Positions 36,293-47,350 are shown, counted from the first letter of the stretch. The stretch: 64,000 bases of DNA from Isoetes taiwanensis (GCA_021234155.1 JAJEKV010000078.1:4313225-4377224), one strand, 5' to 3'. Numbers and translations are program-made. The notes: generated by a model not told the origin, from the sequence alone.

Positions 36293-36726
36293 TTGAAACT
36301 AAATTAGTTTGCATCCACATTTTAAGCTACATACCCTTTATGAATCCATATTTCACACTATTTAACCTCATTGAACATTGCTATCTCCAACTGTCTAACA
36401 CCGCTATATTCTATAAAATAGAGCAAAATTATGTTCTACAAAACGGACAATCAGAGCATTAACTGATGGTAATACTTAAAATTCATGCAAAGCATAATAA
36501 CTCAAACTCATGCAAAGCATATTAACTGAAGGCAAGGAAATATCTCAAATTCATGCAAGCATAATACTCTCCACACAGTGTGTATTCTATGGCAAATTAA
36601 ATACCTTGAATAGGAGGGTTCTGATCAACGTCCTCTGAAACTTGAGAAGTGTCGGGTTTTGAGATTCCTCTTCCACCGCTTCCTCGGCCCCGTCCGCCTC
36701 GATCTCGATTCGTTTTAGAAGACATC

Positions 36727-37748
36727 TCGAGTCGCCTAGTAACGAGAGTCGGAAGGTCGTTCGGATCTGGCCTTTCGAGCTGCTTTCGAAGAAATAGCTT
36801 TTTCTACCAGATGAAATAGCATTTTTTTACCGCACGAGAGAAATTTGAATTTCAAGAAAACACAAAATGCAGTTTCGAAATATTCTTGACACATAAAAAT
36901 AATAATGATGAAGATTCACTTTCAAAAAAAAAAGAACCCGTCCGCCGACTTCTTTCATTGAGTTTTTAAAAACCAATCTACCATGTTCTTTCATTGATTA
37001 CATTTATCCCGCCAAAATGTAATTAACCTAAGCTTTCTTGTAACTCAAATTTTTCGATCCGCTGCGTTTCTATAGCGCCTGTGATTTCGGAGAACTCGAA
37101 TCGGCTTCTCAAGAATGGCTCGCAACTCGTAAGCATCTCATTCCTATAGCTTGTACAATAATTTCAGAAAGGTGTCCGAATAGGCAATTGTCCGCAGCGG
37201 TCGAAGATGAATGTTTCATGTTAACTACAAATCGAAAAGGAAAGTAGGATTATGCAAGATCGACTCCATCGATCCGACCGCGAAACCGTCATGGAATTCC
37301 GCTTCGGGGATAAGTATGTCCGAAAGTTACAGTTGATTAATCTGCCGCTTCACGGATGAAGCTTTACCTCGCAGACACGGTGGGGATAACGGTTGGAGAA
37401 AGTGTTGGAACATTTGTTACATGGCCAAGAAACCGCTTTAAAAATGTATGTAACATGTATTACATTGTAGAAATACGAAAGTAGACAAAATTTGTTGTAT
37501 TCATTGGAAAAAGTTTACAATTGTATATAATCTGGATAAACCGGATAAACCGGACAAAATCCCGGATCATTGTTTCAAGCCCGGCCATCGAGTAGCTAGG
37601 CTATCGATACTCCCATTTTCATTCCGGGCATAGTGAATGGATCAGATAAAACCCCAAAGAAAAACCCTGTGCTCTAGCTCTACCTCCCCCACCGCTCCAC
37701 CTCCACCTCCCCGCTCCACCTCCCCGCTCCTCCTCCCCGCTCCATCTC
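36727..37748. other. Spacer within the palindrome-bearing region
   Basis: Upstream of the ParB-like gene, with no recognised gene. A CCGGATAAA/CCGGACAAA short tandem lies near 37530-37560 and a TGTAACATGTATTACA imperfect palindrome near 37450. A CT-rich run (CCCCGCTCCACCT units) lies at 37680-37755. Confidence 0.5.
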
Positions 37749-38186
37749 CTACTCCATTGATTGAGCCATCTCCATTGCATCGTATACCGCATTTGTGGTA
37801 GTGGTTCGTGGTTGGGGCATCCGGGCATAGAGGCTAACCACTAAGAAACACAGCTCCTCATTTTGAATCTCGAGCTGACGGATGCGAGATTCACTCTCGA
37901 TCAATGCATGTACTGCTTGATCGAAGTGATCAGATAAGAGGGCCAGCCTCCGTGCGATTGCAAGGGCCTCAGAGCCCAGATTTATCATTGCCCCCGCGCT
38001 TCCGCCGCCATCATCATTTCTTGATCCAAGTACCGCGGGGGTTGCAAGATCGGGTGCTCCAGCGGGACGGTGCTCTGGCTGCGGTTCAACCGGACTAGAG
38101 ATTGGAGCCGAAACTGGAGCTGGCTGCCCCAAATGTAATTCCAATGCATCTTCGTCACCAACCGGGTGATTAATGTAACTTGGCAT
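37749..38186 (-). CDS. Hypothetical protein exon with coiled-coil segment
   Basis: An uninterrupted 145-codon frame follows a plausible acceptor (TTGATAG then ATG). The N-terminal half is Pro/Gly/Ala-rich. Residues of about 85-120 form a helix with HFDQAVHALIESESRIRQLE and IQNEELCFLVVSLY, likely a coiled coil. It ends AMEMAQSME. The upstream intron-like DNA holds palindrome cluster 4, just as the ParB-like gene carries palindromes in its introns, so both may belong to one element. A possible first exon, MAFNPRRQAFAFAFEARKR, starts at 38797. No family was recognised. Confidence 0.5.
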   Translation of the reverse strand: MPSYINHPVGDEDALELHLGQPAPVSAPISSPVEPQPEHRPAGAPDLATPAVLGSRNDDGGGSAGAMINLGSEALAIARRLALLSDHFDQAVHALIESESRIRQLEIQNEELCFLVVSLYARMPQPRTTTTNAVYDAMEMAQSME

Positions 38187-38219
38187 CTATCAATAGGAAG
38201 TGAGCAGAGTATCAGTATT

Positions 38220-38572
38220 CACGCCTGGCGTGTTATATTTATTTATTTATAAACTTAGAAACTAAGAGACACGCCCGGCATGTTTAACTTAAAAGTTGAA
38301 ACTAGGGATAAAATTGTTTGCACGCTCAGCGTGTAAACTGCTATATAGGAAAAACTATACACGCTAGGCGTGCATTCAGTAGAGACGGAGAAAAAAAAAA
38401 CCTGTACATATAGATAAGTACATAGATAAAGGCCAGGCAATTATTTACACGCTGCCTGGCCTTTATCTATTTACTTATCTATCTGCATGCTTTTTTTCTC
38501 CCTCTCACTGAATGCACGCCGCAATATACTCATGTTCAAGGCTAAGGTTAGCATGAAACACGCTTAGCGTGT
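38220..38572. repeat. CACGCC-palindrome cluster 4
   Basis: Members at 38220-38232 (CACGCCTGGCGTG), 38269-38282 (ACACGCCCGGCATGT), 38321-38333 (CACGCTCAGCGTG), 38360-38372 (CACGCTAGGCGTG) and 38559-38572 (ACACGCTTAGCGTGT). The central bases vary while both half-sites stay complementary, which points to selection on, or a recent origin of, the palindrome form. Confidence 0.9.
38369..38518. repeat. Long imperfect hairpin with about 68-bp arms
   Basis: The left arm 38369-38439 (CGTGCATTCAGT.. to GATAAAGGCCAGGCA) pairs with the right arm 38453-38518 at roughly 85% and encloses a 13-nt loop. Both arms contain an A or T run and a GATAAGTA block. Size and mismatch pattern are compatible with a microRNA-like or siRNA-producing foldback, or with a small MITE. 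Confidence 0.85.
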
Positions 38573-38796
38573 TTCAAATATTATCGTTGAGATTTTTCTA
38601 ATGCTTTCTACTACACTTATTCATAATAGAAACTTGCATGCAATAGCATGATTAATTCAGAAGAGAAACTCAAGAATTTACTGAACAAAAAAAAGCGCAT
38701 GAAGTTTATAAAAACTATTCTCGGTTTTCATAAACATCATCCGCTTCCTCGCCTCGAAAGCAAATGCAAAAGCTTGTCTTCTTGGATTAAACGCCA

Positions 38797-39138
38797 TTGA
38801 GATGCAAACGTAAAACTAAAATGAAAACTAACCTTGAGTTTCGAGGTCGGAAGGATTCAAGAACGGAGGACTATGCTTTTGGTTTTAATTCGAGGCTTTT
38901 GGATTATGCAGACCTTAATCCTCTGCTTTTGGTTATAATTCTGAGCCTCCGATGTCCTCTGCTACAGATGCTACAGAACAAAAGGCGGAGTCTTTTAGTA
39001 AGTTAGGAATTGCCGAAACCAAACATCTAACATTGCTAAAAAGAAATCTGCTCACCAAGATTTTAGGAGGGCGGATGCAAACACAGCTGAAACGCAACCG
39101 GCAAATCGTATGAAGAAAGGAAGAAATTGTAGGAACTT
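38797..39138. other. Spacer and possible 5' leader of the minus-strand gene
   Basis: Contains internal duplications (TTTTGGTTTTAATTC, TTTTGGTTATAATTC). No convincing gene on the plus strand. Confidence 0.35.
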
Positions 39139-39224
39139 TGAGAGCGTGAAATGGATTTATATAGGCATAATTAGAAATAAATTAGCGTGAATAATTGATT
39201 GCTTGAATTAACACGCCTGGCGTA
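39139..39224 (-). promoter_or_regulatory. TATA-containing duplicated segment, copy 1
   Basis: Matches 40269-40350 over about 75 bp. On the minus strand it contains CCTATATAAATCCATTTCAC, a good TATA box, placed upstream of the minus-strand frame starting at 38797. It also contains the element's half-site (TTCACGC) and, at 39212-39224, a full CACGCCTGGCGTA site. Confidence 0.5.
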
Positions 39225-40268
39225 CGGTCTTCCCGCCAGACATGACATGTATATGGTATATATGGAGAATATTGCATTTTACGCAATAAATTCTCACGGC
39301 ACTTTATTCCATTTATTGCATTCGAAAAAAAAAAAGAATTTCGAAATTTTATATAGGCTAAATTAAAAATGATTTTAAAGGAATAATTATCAAGGCTAAG
39401 AAATGACTTGTTGAGTTGGGGAATTGTTTTATGTCGTATAGGAAAATTTCCTATACTGCTGTGATTGATTTATAGTGTTCCCGAGACTTTGTTGAGACAA
39501 ATGCAGAGACAAAATTTTAGAGAAAACACTTTGGAGACAAAATGCTTGGAGAAAACAGTTTGATTTCATTCAAAATATTTTTATATACAGAAAAACTGTT
39601 TGAAGAAAACTGTTTGAAGAAAAAGTTTGTGAAGAAAACTATTTGATTTCATTCAAAATTGATATGCACAGATGCCAAGAATGGCTTGTAAGTAGATGCC
39701 CGAAGGGTTTTACAAAATATCGAGAAAAAAATGCCCGTAAGGCGTGTCCAAAAAAAAAAAAAAAAAAAAGAAGAGGGCCACCGGGATCTACATCATCGTT
39801 TCTACATCACCGCCAAGTAAGAAAGAAGAAAGAGAGGTTAGAAAAGAAAAGAGAAAGAAAGGTGCATTAGAAAAAAAAAAGAGGCAGCCATGCAAACCGC
39901 TTCATCCCAGAACCATTGTACAAATTGGTCAATTCTCGACCTTCTTCCTCCTCCTCTTCTTCGCCTCCTCTTCTTCCTCCTCCTCTCTCTTCGCTTGAGA
40001 ATTCATTCTCTGTTTGAGGGGTCAAGCCAACCTCAAGGCGAAAGCGATCATGAATTCTTGAGAATCCATCTCCTCCCCTTCCTCCAACTCCTCCTCTTCC
40101 TCCTCAATCGGAATCGAGGAGGAGAATTGGGACAAAAAATCAATGGGGGGAACAGAGGGCTTCTTCAACCCGACGCGTCTCTTAGAGAAGACCTCGGGTT
40201 CTTCATGAAGGTTGGACGAGGCGTAACAGCTTCATGGCGCGAGAAAAAAAAATGGAAGGAATGGAGCT
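39225..40268. other. Spacer with poly(A) and CT-rich tracts
   Basis: Related short phrases (GAAGAAAACTGTTTGA, TTTGATTTCATTCAAAAT) recur at 39540-39660. An A run of about 19 lies at 39751-39769, and a CTCCTCTTC-rich tract at 39945-40120. Frames in this stretch reflect base bias, and no gene was recognised. Confidence 0.5.
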
Positions 40269-40350
40269 TGAGAGCGTGAACTGGATTTATATAGGGTTAA
40301 TTAGAAATTAGCGTGAATAATTGATTGCCTCAAATAACACGCCAAAGCGC
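40269..40350 (-). promoter_or_regulatory. TATA-containing duplicated segment, copy 2
   Basis: Second copy of 39139-39224 with CCTATATAAATCCAGTTCAC on the minus strand, followed at about 40338 by an imperfect palindrome (CACGCCAAAGCGC). It is the right-most member of the palindrome family in the window. Confidence 0.5.
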
Positions 40351-40733
40351 ATTTAAATTCCATGACTATATCATCTAGGGTATATTATTATGGATAATAA
40401 ATTCTCCGCCTACCTTATCGAGTTATATATCTTTTCGTAATCATATATCCAAATGTTCAATAATTAAAATTTGGATATATTTATATAAGTGTCATTTCCT
40501 TGTTGTTGCCACGAAAATTCTTGTTTTAAATGATTTCGTTTACACCCATTGTTATTATTATATTAACCCTATTTCCAATGAATTTCTTGCTTTTAAAAAA
40601 ATTTGATTTACCTCTACATGTTCCATAAATGTAGTACTTTTCTTATCTTATGGTGTAATAATTTTTTCCTATTCATTGACTAAAAAGGGTGCAATTTGCC
40701 TAGGTCAATGGTGCCTCTCCAACTCAAGATGGT
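40351..40733. other. AT-rich spacer
   Basis: Very AT-rich. No gene or clear transposon end was recognised. Confidence 0.5.
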
Positions 40734-43601
40734 GTGCAACATAGTGAAAAGAGCAATATCAATGAAAAACCAACTCCTAGCAAGAATGTTGAAGAAAAAC
40801 AATTAGTCCTCTATAGTAGGGTGCAATGGAGGAACAAGAAGGTGAGAATCATGCACAAGTGCAACAAGGAAATAGTAGGCCAAGGAGTCATTGTGCTAGC
40901 AGATCCCCGGGTCAAGTCGTTAATGATGAAAGGCTAGGGGAAGACAATATTGGTATTGCAATTTCGGATGTTGGAAGACAACTGGAAAGGTAAAGGTTTG
41001 GGTGACAAGGAATGTTTTGGTTGTGTCAAGCAATTGGAGGTTCCTTGCATCATGGCATGGCCTATAAGTAGTGTTCAATTTGTGGAGGATTATATTTTCC
41101 AGAGCCCCGAGGTTGTTGGGAACAATGATTGTCTTGATATTGATCCATTGGCAGTTGGAACTCTAAACCTAGGCAAAAGGGGAGAAGTATCGGTTGCCGA
41201 CATTATCCTAGCAAAAAGAGCCAAGTTGATTAGTGACACCAAACGTGAGACAATGGTGAAGGTTAGGGGCTCAGATTGTTGTTGGAGTGCTTGTATGCAA
41301 TTCTTTACAATAGAACAATTGGTGGAAGCAAGAGCCACTTTTCAAGAGTACACCGTTGATGAGAGGAGGACCTACATGTACACACAATCTTCAAGCATGC
41401 ACCCGAGGGATGAAAGAAACCCAAACAGAAAAAGATACCCTTTGCTAGGCAAATGGATATGTGCAAAAGCATGGCACTATCCATGCAATTCCAACTTCTT
41501 CATGGCATAATTGGCAAAAAAAACAGGCAGAGGGGAACAGGATTGCTTTTACATGGAAATAATGGTTTGTTGAGACCAACAGCTAGGACCTTGGTCGCCG
41601 GGAGATATTTGAAAATATATTGATTTCAATGCAGTCTATGCCACACAAAAGCGAAGGGATGAAAAGGGAAGAGTAGTTGTTGAGAAAAGGTTGCCATCAC
41701 ATTGTACTCAAAAGAGTATTTTGGAAGAAGTGAATTCCCTATTTCGAGAATTGGGAATTCTTCCAATATCCCAACCTAGCTTTAGTAGGTTATGGAAGAA
41801 GCATTTCAATCATGTCACCATAGCAACTTCAAACAACTTTGCAAAGTGCAATTTATGTGCTAAGTTGAAGGAGACTCTTGATAAGACTGTGCAACCTAGT
41901 CAAAGGGCTAGGATAAGGGAGCATATGAAGGACCATAAGGTGACCAACTATCATGTAGATCATGTTATTGGATGTGGAGGACATTATCTGCATTGGAACC
42001 CAATAACTATTTATGTATTATACATGACAAGATGGACCAGCAAAAGACTTGTCTTCCACAATTCAAGTACATACCAAAGTCATGTGGAAGATCATACCCT
42101 TTTATGATCTCAATGATGGGGCAATCTTGCATGGGCGCACTCAAACCTACTATGGCCATTATAGTTTGGAGTTGTGGAGTGATGGTCCAGATTTTCATAT
42201 TGGGAGTATCATGAGGTGTTTGAGAAACTATGAAAATGGATACAATGGTCACCTCCGGGACCCTACAAGCCTAGTCGGGCACTACATAGAGCATTGTTAG
42301 ATGGAAACCCTAACAATATTGAAAAGTTCAAACAAGGCAAGGTTTAGGAAGCATGGGTCTAATGAACATGTTGGAGCTTCAACTTCACGTGCTAGACCTC
42401 AAGATCTACCCAAAAGGTTTCTCTTGCAACTTGATAATTGTGTTGGCCAAAATAAGAACAGGTAGATGTTTTCTTTCCTATCCTACTTAAATAGTGTGGG
42501 GATATTTGAAAGAGTTAATTTAGGGTTTCTTATACCCGGCATACCCATGAGGATGTGGATGCATTATTTGGCAAATATAGTTGTATCTTTGAAGCGGTGC
42601 AGATGCTGACCAACTTTCCTAGGCTAATGGAAATCTTGCATGAATGCACCACTCCAAACCCTATAGCTTCTCTCATAGAAGAAGTGCCCGATTGGAAGAG
42701 CTTTGTGGATGGTTATACATTGGATCTTGAAGGTCATTCCGTGCCTCTGCAGTTCACTTTTGGGTGAGAGATGGGATTCCAATCTTCCAATGGAAGATGA
42801 GACCTTCAGAGGATGAGTGGAGAGGAGAGGAGGAAATATGGCGTAGAGATGAGAATGGCAAGCCTATGATACCTCCAGGTCAACCAAAAGCTCTAAAACC
42901 CATCAAGAAGTGAAGCAATTGGGATTGACTAAGGAAGGAATCCGGGACTATATAGAGCATTGGCAAACCAATCCGGATGACACCAACCGTGCCTTGGTGG
43001 CTTAACAAAGAAGGTGATTAACCCGTTGGGGGAGATAGACACATCCTCAGATGAATTGAAAGAAGGGTGGTTGCCTAAAACTAGATGGAAGACCTTAGCA
43101 GGTGCCGAGGATGTTGATGACACTGTAAGTAGCATTCGCAAGCAATATGCTCCTCCTCCTTCTGACAAACACTATGTTGGTCCTAAGAACAATAGGCCAA
43201 AGTTTCTAGGCATGGATGCTTATGAACCTTCCACTGACTTGGAATGCCACCAATTTGTGGTAGTAAAGCCAGCAGATTTAGATATATATTCAGTGTGGTT
43301 AGGGTTCACTATCTCTGATATTTGCAAAGAAGAAGGTAATATTAACTTCAACCATGTGCGGGTGGAATGGTGGTGTCTAGTGCATTAGTTGACCAACGTA
43401 TCGGATAAAGAAAGGTACTCAGATTGTTGGACAAAGAGATGGAGGAGAAATTCGAGTGATCCTGATCTTTGGCTAGACTATGAAAATGTTTTGTACTCAT
43501 GGACTCCAAACACTATTCCAGCTAGAAATGCGAGAATTACAATACCTCAGGATGTCAGGAAGAAGGCTATGATATCATTGGGGGTGCTTGAAGAAAGTTG
43601 A
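40734..43601 (+). pseudogene. DUF7869-type transposase-like gene, decayed
   Basis: Order of readable parts: a region NKEIVGQGVIVLADPRVKSL and KQLEVPCIMAWPISSVQF (like a domain found beside plant CACTA-type transposases), a Cys-containing segment CCWSACMQFFTIEQLVEARA, then KCNLCAKLKETLD (41845-41880). Next comes RFLLQLDNCVGQNKNR followed by a stop where an aromatic is usual, MFSFLSYLNSVGIF, and after a frameshift HEDVDALFGKYS (42549-42584). Further C-terminal parts continue at 42640-43601 (PLGEIDTSSDELKEGWLPK, RVEWWCLVH). LDNCVGQNKN and H.HEDVDALFG are hallmarks of the DUF7869 group, thought to be a DDE/RNase H-like transposase. At least four frameshifts or stops break it. Terminal inverted repeats were not located. 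Confidence 0.75.
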
Positions 43602-44394
43602 ATAACTATGTAAATTTTTGTTATCACGTTTTTATGATATGGTGCTATATTGTGAAATATTGACTATTTTGTAAATAACATGATATTACGTTTTCATAAT
43701 TTTGAGGTGAAATGTGTGAATTTGCATATGCTACTAAAAACATGCAATATGAAATTTGTCCCAAAATTAAGACATAATCCCAATTTAATTGAATGACGGT
43801 TTCTCCAATCCAACTTTCAAGCTGCTTCTCATCTTTGGCTAGAGTATTTCAAGACAGATAAGTGAATACGAATAGATATACTACATGAAGAGAAGTATAG
43901 TGGAAAATAATACCTAATATGTTGAATTAATTTAGAGCTTAGATCTATGTCAACTAGCAAATACTCTGCCACGATGCATTAAATGAGATAGTTCCTCAAT
44001 AGGGGTTCCTGGAAAACCCATGCATGCCCTCTGGAACATTCCCAAAGAAGCAAGAATTTCTTAAATGCATAAATGCCAGATACAAGAGTTCTGATAGATT
44101 CAAATCATTATTTGTCTAAACCCAATGCATCCGATAATTCAAAGACATTAATGGTTTCCAAAATGCCAAAAGTAGCTCAACACACTTCAGCAACCATGAA
44201 GAGTTTTGCACTCTATGCAGTACTACATACTACATTTCAACTAGAAGAACGACCCACCAATTCAAGAACTCTCAAAACAACCAAAACTGCAACCCATACC
44301 CTTTAAAAACATCTCCAAATGAGCCTTTCCCGATGAATCGGATCAACTAGACTCACAGACATCAAACCTACCTTTGTCTTGTTTAGAAGGTGCA
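43602..44394. other. Spacer without recognised genes
   Basis: AT-rich DNA downstream of the transposase relic, with related phrases TTATCACGTTTTTATGATA and GATATTACGTTTTCATAA near 43620-43700. Nothing else seen. Confidence 0.5.
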
Positions 44395-44575
44395 AGCACC
44401 GGTTAGCCGGTGTCCAAATGGGCTGCCCAGCGATACCGGCCACCGCCAGTTTACAGCCGACAGCAGGTTTTTAGCAGTCATTGGTATATTCCAGGCATAT
44501 ACTAGCATATACCTAGAATATGCCATAAACCCACATAAACAAGGGCTTGCCCCCCTAGGGGCAACCCAAAAATTA
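44395..44575 (-). repeat. Dispersed 'CCTAGGGG' repeat, copy 3
   Basis: Inverted relative to 6083-6260. It contains GCCACCGCCAGTTTACAGCC, GCATATACTAGCATATACC and TGCCCCCCTAGGGGCAACCC. It also extends the similarity with copy 2 at its left (CCGGTTAGC, CGCCAGTTTACAG). Confidence 0.75.
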
Positions 44576-44689
44576 AATCACATATCTTCTCTACCATTTG
44601 CTATATGTCCTGGATTAAGATAGTAGATACCATGTTTTTAGTTACACCATGGTGAATATAAACCTCATAACTTGTGCAATGAATATAGA

Positions 44690-45950
44690 AGAAACTAGAT
44701 GTATGATGGCAGGCTTGGAGCAAAGGTCATATTGTTCGAGATTGGAGTTTTCTCAATCCTTTTCTTTGGGAGAGATGGGAGGGGCGTTGTTAATTTTGAG
44801 GAACTACTTCCAATGCACAAAAGCAACGTATTCCAATATTGGAAACATCGAGGTACTTGCTTAATTGTTAATGATTTGATTGCAATTAAAGTATGCTTAT
44901 ATAATATTTATACATGGATACGTGATCTGTCAAATATTGCATGGTTGCCAAAAAATATGATGATCACCCCAGGAATCGAATCTTGGAAAGCCAAAGGGTG
45001 TGAGGAGGGAGCATACATGGCGGTAAAGCTAAGCACACATGGCCTTGGTGCACTTGTAAATTAGAGCAACTATGAATGTAGCCAGAAATAAAACAACTAA
45101 TGATGCACTTCAATTACTAGTGGATATGCAGATCGTCTTCCAAGAATTGCACAAATTTATCCAAGATCGAATATTGTTTACTCAAGATCCCATAGCCCAG
45201 GCAGAGATTCATGATTGGTCACGGAAAGCCCATTTGTTTTGGGCTTTGGTAGAGCATGTTTGGACTTTGTCCATTAGTGCTTGGGAGAGTTTAGAATGGG
45301 TGCAAAAGTCCTTTCTCACTTACAGCCTAAGACGAAAACTACGATGCCCTATGCTATTCTTTTACAAGAGACAGGGTTTTGGCCTCTTCAACATTTTGCC
45401 ATGAAGCGCCATCTCCACAATATCAGCAAAGTGCATCACATGGACGACAATAGGTACTCTATTCTCACGCTTGCTACGGCTGAATCTCCCAAACATTTGA
45501 AACGATGTTGGAAAGAGCATTGTAACGCATGGTTTTCCCACTAGTCTGTGCAACCAGAACATTGCATGGTACTTGCTAGTTCTAATCCTGAGCTTTTGCA
45601 ACAATATCTCGATGGTCATTTTTCTTAGAAGATATGGAATTGCAGTTATCTTGGCCCAAGTTAAAACTGGTCATTATCATGCACATATAAATTCCACTTT
45701 GGCACCAGGACTACAAGCTTATTTGCTTGCGTCTTTCACCAATAAAAAGCTTGTAGCTATTGCATCAATCTGCACAGAGTCCCACAAGCTGTAGATTGAG
45801 ACAGGTAGATGGGAGTGGCCGCAATTGCCACGAGAAGCGAGATTATGTGCATGTTGCCCGTTACAGGTTATTGAAGACGAAAGCCATACTCTACTAAGAT
45901 GTCCTGGGCCAGGAATTGTTATTTGACGTTAGCATTCCATTCCACGCTCC
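44690..45950 (+). mobile_element. LINE (non-LTR retrotransposon) relic A, ORF2 pieces
   Basis: The 5' part (44699-45064) may be endonuclease-derived (SDGRG-like GRDGRGVVNF, VNDLIAIKVCLYNIYTW). The reverse transcriptase core is deleted. The C-terminal part is readable in shifting frames: EWVQKSFLT, KTTMPYAILLQETGFWPLQ and HMDDNRYSILTLATAES (45281-45480), then IETGRWEWPQLPREARLCAC with IEDESHTLLRCP (45797-45925), a Cys/His finger of the zf-RVT kind usual at the end of plant LINE ORF2. It shares VQKxFL, LLQETxFxPLQ and MDN with relic B at 59-61 kb. Confidence 0.7.
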
Positions 45951-46203
45951 CACAACTTCTCAGAGCCCAATCTATATATGACTTGACGATATATATACTT
46001 GAGGTTCTAGATGAGCGTTTTCAATTACTGAGCCCTCAACAATCATCATGTTATCTTATATTTTTTTCCCATTGTCTAGTATCATCATTAATGCAAAGGT
46101 TTTTCCTTTGAAAACCTTTCGAGGTAGGAGTTGTTTAATCCTAGTAGTACTGGTTATACTAGGCCATTGTATAGGTTCCCGGCCTCTTGGTTTTCGTGGA
46201 CGT

Positions 46204-46275
46204 TAAAAATTCAATTCAATTCAATTCTATTCTATTTTGTTCTGTTCTGTTCTGTTATGTTCTGTTCTGTTCTAT
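46204..46275. repeat. TTCTG/TTCAA-type microsatellite
   Basis: A run of AATTC and TTCTG/TTCTA pentamers, for example TTCTGTTCTGTTCTG. It lies about 250 bp after LINE relic A and could be its degenerate 3' tail. Confidence 0.85.
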
Positions 46276-47350
46276 TCAAGAATAGCTTGAAGTTTTGCAC
46301 ACATTAATTTAAGGAAGGTAATTGCACGCACTAAAGCCAATTATCATATCCTTGCATACTGGCTAAACAGAGAGAGATATATCTATCTAATGCCATAATC
46401 CGTGACGTCTCCTAGAATAAACCTTCAATAGCAACCATGTCAAGATCATACACTCTTCAACATATGTGCCCTTCTTGTTACCCTTTTCATGCTTGCAAGC
46501 CAAGGATTGTTTTTGTCCTCACTATACAAATAGATCTCAACGTTGTTAATAGAGTAAAGGATTAGATGGCAATGCTCCATTGGAACCAAAGATAATGCAA
46601 ATCTCTTAATAGTATTTGCTTGGAAAATCTATTAGTGGTATTTACTTGGAAGCCAAAAAGGACTAAAGAAGAAAAAAATCTTGAACCTGCACAATGCAAA
46701 CTTAAAAACTGCAAAAATTGAAATCCTTATATTCATCATTCAATTTGCTAATCTCCTCTTGTAAAGCTCCTCCTGTAATCCCCTTATAATACGATGAAAC
46801 TCCAACAGAGATGTCAAACTTTAGGTGCATATCCTAGTTTTTGTCTGTTAATGTTGATATTATATAAGCCTCAAAAGAAAAGCTGGCATATGCAGTTTCA
46901 TAATATGGTAAAAATAAAAGAATTAACACTTACCTTAGGATCTTAAAATTTTTAACAGCGTTGAATTATATTTTGAACTAAAGAAAGAGTTTGTTGGAAA
47001 GAAAATGTTGTACCAACTCGTATTCTTTTTATTCAATAGCGAAAGCTCAAGCTTAGATAGATTATATGGACCGATAAAGGCAAATGGAAGTTCTATCATA
47101 GAAGCTTGATATCAAAATCTAGCGAAAATCCCTCAACACATTTCATTTACAAGGCGAATATCAGAGTTTTGTAATATTGTACAAAATTTTTGCAAATGTT
47201 ATTTTGTTTTTTATTTTTTGATCCTACCTAGTTTTAGCGCAAGTTTTCATGAAATCCAAAAATATTAGCCAAATGGCAAATATTAGCCACTAAAGACAAC
47301 ACTAGCACCCCAAATTGGAAGGGCTTCATGAAAGGCTACATTCATAACAT
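46276..47350. other. Spacer without recognised genes
   Basis: AT-rich sequence. No gene or repeat family was recognised. Confidence 0.5.

Larger units (their letters stand above)
32746..36726 (-). pseudogene. ParB/sulfiredoxin-like and possible DNA-methyltransferase gene, decayed, multi-exon
   Basis: Exon 1 (36612-36726) starts MSSKTNRDRGGRGRGSGGRG and ends at a GT donor. Exon 2 begins after the acceptor near 36163 and encodes a basic, Ser/Pro-rich stretch (PKRKKTPNNSG, PYDLTLDDEGPIL) with one in-frame stop. A further region (35040-35780, two stops and a frameshift near 35170) carries IHVKSLIRSPSS, SRRYDPTHAMEIVQSMI, MPMPADVLPWD, KFVIIGDKDT and, in the next frame, AQKALIRQAEQTGQNAFYNH. That is the layout of a ParB/Srx fold, where an IIGG.hT motif is usual. 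After an intron (34637-35000) come 34060-34636 (DVSIFDLNVTMRKT) and 32951-33850 (ERSFTIVIVCPS, IYDVKDNE, PPSMAAYLVEAFAP, CLELHVGGYIAREALMGVRR). The last part recalls the target-pairing end and SAM loop of amino-methyltransferases, but no DPPY motif was found. Function is inferred and weak for the methyltransferase part. Confidence 0.45.

Noticed and set aside
38220-38572. A CRISPR-like array
   Set aside because: Repeats are short palindromes with uneven spacing and related spacers, in eukaryotic DNA with introns; no cas genes.
39643-39998. Lys-rich plus frames
   Set aside because: They are translations of A-rich and GA-rich tracts.
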